Assembly (NCBI GenBank): GCA_002431345.1
Contig: DJEN01000037.1
Coordinates: 1-17,022 of the forward strand
Length of the DNA stretch: 17,022 bases
From: Megasphaera sp. UBA5897
Lineage (GTDB): Bacteria > Bacillota > Negativicutes > Veillonellales > Megasphaeraceae
Direction of reading: 5' to 3'
The notes beneath the pieces are model-generated. The model worked only from the letters and a program-made list of their open reading frames with translations. It searched no databases and had not been told where the DNA came from. Below are positions 14,273-17,022 of this stretch, piece after piece (the first letter of the stretch is position 1; the number at the start of each line of letters is the position of its first letter). A program made the position numbers and the translations under genes.

Positions 14273-15205
14273 ATGAATTTTCATCATGTGAGTGTGCTGC
14301 GTCAAGAGACGATAGACAATTTAGTAACCAATCCGGACGGTATATATGTCGATTGTACGCTGGGTGGCGGCGGACATACGTATGCGTTGGCACAGCGCCT
14401 GCATCCGGACGCAGTAATTGTTGGGCTGGATCAGGACAAGGATGCCATTGCGGCGGCGACGGCACGGCTGGCGGATATACCTTGTCGGCATATTTTGGTG
14501 CAGCGCAACTTTAGCTGCTTAAATGAAGTCTTGGATACATTGGGCATAGAGACTGTTGACGGTATTATGTTTGATTTAGGCGTATCCAGTTATCAGTTGG
14601 ACACACCGGAACGGGGTTTTTCCTATATGCAGGACGGACCGCTGGATATGCGTATGGACAACAGCCGCGGAAAAAGTGCGTATGATGTTGTCAATACGTA
14701 TGGACAAGAAGAACTATACCATATCATTAAAGAATACGGCGAAGAACGCTGGGCAAAACGCATTGCTGCTTTTATTGTGGAAGCGCGCCGGGAAAAGCCG
14801 ATTGAGCGGACTAGTGAGCTCGTTTCGGTCATCAAAAAAGCCATTCCGGCAGGTGCCCGCAGGGACGGCCCGCATCCGGCCAAACGAACTTTTCAGGCTA
14901 TCCGCATCGAAGTAAACGATGAATTGGGCATCCTTCACGATGCGTTGGAGCATGCGGCACAGCGTCTTAAGCCGGGAGGTCATATCTGTGTTATTACGTT
15001 CCATTCACTGGAAGACCGGATTACCAAAAAGGCATTTAAACTGATGGCGACAGACTGCATTTGTCCGCCTGATATGCCTGTGTGCGTATGCCATCACAAG
15101 GCTATTTTAAAAGCCAAGCGCCAGCCTATCGTACCGTCGGCAGAAGAACTGGATGCGAACCCGCGTGCGCGCAGTGCCAAACTGCGTGTAGGAATACGAA
15201 AATAA
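14273..15205 (+). CDS. rsmH: 16S rRNA (cytosine-1402-N4)-methyltransferase RsmH
   Basis: A 310-residue SAM-dependent methyltransferase that modifies C1402 in the ribosomal P site. Motifs: VDCTLGGGGHT (26-36) and GLDQD (51-55) for SAM, MFDLGVSSYQLD (99-110), RGFSYMQDGPLDMRM (114-128), RTFQAIRIEVNDEL (205-218) and ITFHSLEDR (241-249). A C-terminal Cys set C262, C264, C271 and C273 (CIC...CVC) is as in many Firmicutes homologues. AGGAGG at 14263-14268 sets the start, inside the mraZ stop region. It is the usual second gene of the cluster. Confidence 0.97.
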   Translation: MNFHHVSVLRQETIDNLVTNPDGIYVDCTLGGGGHTYALAQRLHPDAVIVGLDQDKDAIAAATARLADIPCRHILVQRNFSCLNEVLDTLGIETVDGIMFDLGVSSYQLDTPERGFSYMQDGPLDMRMDNSRGKSAYDVVNTYGQEELYHIIKEYGEERWAKRIAAFIVEARREKPIERTSELVSVIKKAIPAGARRDGPHPAKRTFQAIRIEVNDELGILHDALEHAAQRLKPGGHICVITFHSLEDRITKKAFKLMATDCICPPDMPVCVCHHKAILKAKRQPIVPSAEELDANPRARSAKLRVGIRK

Positions 15206-15259
15206 ACGTATCGGAACACTTTTTCATGTATTTAACTATTTAAATGGATGTGATATAAT

Positions 15260-15640
15260 ATGCTGGCTAGAAAAGCAGAATACATACAGGGAAGCGGGGA
15301 AAGTCGCGCCATTTCAGTAGAAACATTCAGAAGCATGCATCATCGTTTTCGCAAAACGATTTGGCGTACCATCATTTTGGGTATGATGATAAGTATATTT
15401 CTTGCTTCGGGTGTTTTTATCCAAGCAGTTCAAACCGATTACGGCTATACGTTGATGCAGGAAAAAGAAAGGGTGCAGCAGCTGCAGCGGGAAAATGATA
15501 ACTTGCGCGTTGATATAGCTAAATTGGAATCTCCTGAACGGATTTATACTATGGCTACGAAACAGCTGGGAATGGTTATGCCAGCTCATGTGTTGTATGC
15601 ACCATCTTCGAATCAGCATGCTGCTACGAAAAGTCGATAG
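15260..15640 (+). CDS. ftsL: FtsL-like cell division protein
   Basis: A 126-residue bitopic protein: a basic cytoplasmic N-terminus (1-35), one membrane helix at about 36-57, a short extracytoplasmic coiled coil (about 65-90), and the FtsL/DivIC-type ending ESPERIYTMATKQLGMVMP. FtsL joins FtsB/DivIC and FtsQ/DivIB in the divisome and activates the FtsW-FtsI synthase. Assignment to FtsL rests on topology, this motif and its position directly after rsmH, since primary sequence is poorly conserved. GGATGTGAT at 15246-15254 is the likely ribosome binding site. The next gene is murE, not ftsI. Confidence 0.85.
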   Translation: MLARKAEYIQGSGESRAISVETFRSMHHRFRKTIWRTIILGMMISIFLASGVFIQAVQTDYGYTLMQEKERVQQLQRENDNLRVDIAKLESPERIYTMATKQLGMVMPAHVLYAPSSNQHAATKSR

Positions 15641-15651
15641 TTCATAACTTC

Positions 15652-15684
15652 AGCAGCCTTGTGCAAAGGCTGCTATTGTTGTTT
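15652..15684 (+). terminator. Hairpin between ftsL and murE, weak terminator or attenuator
   Basis: AGCAGCCTT (15652-15660) and AAGGCTGCT (15666-15674) form a perfect 9-bp stem with a five-base loop. The following ATTGTTGTTT is T-rich but interrupted, so termination is probably incomplete. It marks the point where ftsI would normally begin. Confidence 0.6.
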
Positions 15685-15732
15685 CCATTACATACATTGC
15701 GATATGATTGCGTATACGAGGAGGAACAGAAC

Positions 15733-17022
15733 ATGAAAACAGTACAGGAACTTTGCAAACAAATCAAAGGTATATATACGATTGACGGCAACAGTCAGAC
15801 ACAAGTTACAGGGATTTCTTCCGATTCCCGTGATATTCAGCCGGGCTATTTATTTGTCTGCATTTCCGGTGTGCATGTAGACGGCGCTAAGTTTGCGGCA
15901 CAGGCAGTAGAAAAAGGAGCAGTTGCGGTATTGACGACAAAGCACTTGGACTTGCCAAGCGGCGCTGTACAGATTTTGGTGCCGGAAATTCATCATGCCT
16001 TGGAAGATATGGTGCCGTATTTTTATGATTATCCAGGTAAAAAAATGCGCATGATTGGCGTTACGGGTACAAACGGCAAGACGACAACCACGCATATTAT
16101 TGCTCACATACTGCGGGCAGCCGGGTATCATGTCGGCGTTATCGGTACCATTCATGCCTTAATTGATGATGAAGAACTGCCGATTCACAATACGACGCCG
16201 GATGTTGTTGAACTGCAGCGTTTTTTGGCATTGATGTATGAAAAAGGCATGACTCATGTCGTTATGGAAGTATCCAGCCATGCATTGGCATTGAACCGGG
16301 TAGCCGGTATCGAATATGATACGGCTGTCTTTACTAACTTGACGCAAGATCATTTGGATTTCCACAAGACGATGGAAAATTACGTAGCTGCCAAAGCCAA
16401 ACTGTTCCAGAGTCTGACATTGGCAGACCATATCAAAGAAAATAAAACAGCTGTCGTCAATATTGACGACCCGTGGTCCAAAGATATTCTCAAAGCCTGC
16501 CAGTGCAAGGTACTGACGTATGGCGTAGAAAAAGATGCAGACCTTAAAGGCTCCCATCTGAAAGTTGAATTGAAAAAATCTTCTTTCGATGTCGTTGGAC
16601 CTTTTGTCAATGTGCAGCTGCATATGAATATTACAGGGCTGTTTAACGTATACAACACGCTGGCAGCCATTGGCGCAGCGCATGCAGAAGGCGTCGATGA
16701 AGCGACGATTGATAAAGCAATTCAGACATTCCATTCTGTGCCGGGACGATTTGAACTGGTAGAAGCCGGTCAGGATTTTGCCATTGTTGTCGATTATTCG
16801 CATACGCCGGACAGCCTGCAGAAAGCATTGGAAACGGCACGGGCTATGAAGCCGAACCGTATTTTGGCTGTCTTTGGCTGCGGCGGTGACCGCGACAAGA
16901 CAAAACGGCCGATTATGGGGAAAATCGGTGCAGAATTGGCCGATATTCCTATTGTTACGTCAGATAATCCCCGTTCGGAAGATCCGGATACGATTGTGGC
17001 CGAAGTGGAAGCCGGCGTTAAA
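15733..17022 (+). CDS. murE: UDP-N-acetylmuramoyl-tripeptide synthetase MurE, cut at the right edge
   Basis: The first 430 codons of a Mur ligase that adds the third amino acid to UDP-MurNAc-L-Ala-D-Glu in the cytoplasm. Seen: the N-terminal substrate domain with SSDSRDIQPGYLFVC (29-43), ATP-binding GTNGKTTTT (112-120), NTTPD (153-157), EVSSHAL (179-185), the probable carbamylated lysine K221 in YVAAKAKLF, HSVPGRFE (334-341), VVDYSHTPDSL, and DNPRSEDP (411-418). DNPR is the signature for meso-diaminopimelate addition; Lys-adding enzymes differ there. Some Negativicutes MurE enzymes are reported to accept more than one diamino acid, so specificity is probable, not certain. GAGGAGGA at 15718-15725 sets the start. 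About 60-70 residues are missing at the edge. Confidence 0.96.
   Translation, partial: MKTVQELCKQIKGIYTIDGNSQTQVTGISSDSRDIQPGYLFVCISGVHVDGAKFAAQAVEKGAVAVLTTKHLDLPSGAVQILVPEIHHALEDMVPYFYDYPGKKMRMIGVTGTNGKTTTTHIIAHILRAAGYHVGVIGTIHALIDDEELPIHNTTPDVVELQRFLALMYEKGMTHVVMEVSSHALALNRVAGIEYDTAVFTNLTQDHLDFHKTMENYVAAKAKLFQSLTLADHIKENKTAVVNIDDPWSKDILKACQCKVLTYGVEKDADLKGSHLKVELKKSSFDVVGPFVNVQLHMNITGLFNVYNTLAAIGAAHAEGVDEATIDKAIQTFHSVPGRFELVEAGQDFAIVVDYSHTPDSLQKALETARAMKPNRILAVFGCGGDRDKTKRPIMGKIGAELADIPIVTSDNPRSEDPDTIVAEVEAGVK

Noticed and set aside
15254..15259. TATAAT directly before the ftsL start codon, possible promoter
   Set aside because: The expected -35 position (TTTAAC) is poor and transcription would start inside the gene; probably chance, overlapping the ribosome binding region.
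16159..16803. Minus-strand open frame (214 codons) opposite murE
   Set aside because: Lies fully inside murE, has no ribosome binding site and reads like an antisense shadow.

Overview
The window looks like chromosomal DNA from a strictly anaerobic, diderm member of the Bacillota, most plausibly a Negativicutes/Veillonellaceae organism such as a Megasphaera relative. This is inference from Firmicutes-type gene order (rplS-rbgA-rnhB; mraZ-rsmH-ftsL-murE), strong AGGAGG ribosome binding sites, a rubredoxin, a Feo ferrous-iron system with Firmicutes-type accessory proteins, a GluQ-RS gene, a meso-diaminopimelate-type MurE signature (DNPR), and an LPS-kinase/BUD32-like protein on the left edge. 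I see no mobile element, CRISPR array, tRNA, rRNA or prophage gene.

Layout. (1) 1-656, minus strand: 5' part of a kinase-fold protein that runs off the left edge. (2) 657-1038: an AT-rich divergent intergenic region with a near-consensus sigma-70 promoter and several Fur-box-like palindromes. (3) 1039-4298: an iron-uptake operon of a DUF2325 protein, FeoA, FeoB with an unusually long acidic insertion, a strong intergenic hairpin, and a small Cys-rich FeoB-associated membrane protein. (4) 4312-6528: own promoter and structured leader, then rplS, a good terminator, then rbgA (ylqF) and rnhB overlapping by ATGA. (5) 6667-7311: a secreted DUF3298-type protein. (6) 7462-8885: promoter, rubredoxin (53 aa), a perfect 15-bp hairpin terminator/attenuator, then an FMN-dependent alpha-hydroxy-acid oxidizing enzyme with a Cys-rich N-terminus, then a terminator. 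(7) 9121-13722: HAD phosphatase, M16C metalloprotease and GluQ-RS in tight succession, ended by a terminator. (8) 13753-17022: start of the division and cell wall cluster: promoter with four 10-nt-period MraZ-type repeats, mraZ, rsmH, an ftsL-like gene, then murE (cut at the right edge). The ftsI/spoVD gene that usually sits between ftsL and murE is absent.

How it fits together. The feo block imports Fe2+ for an anaerobe that uses iron-sulfur and rubredoxin-type proteins, and its control region carries the expected iron-regulator-like sites. The rplS and mraZ blocks are housekeeping (ribosome assembly, RNA primer removal, division and peptidoglycan synthesis). I do not see a clearly new multi-gene system. 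The best leads are the operator architecture upstream of feo, the acidic FeoB insertion, the rubredoxin/attenuator/Cys-rich flavoenzyme pair, the MraZ repeat array over its own promoter, and the non-canonical catalytic loop of the kinase-like protein.
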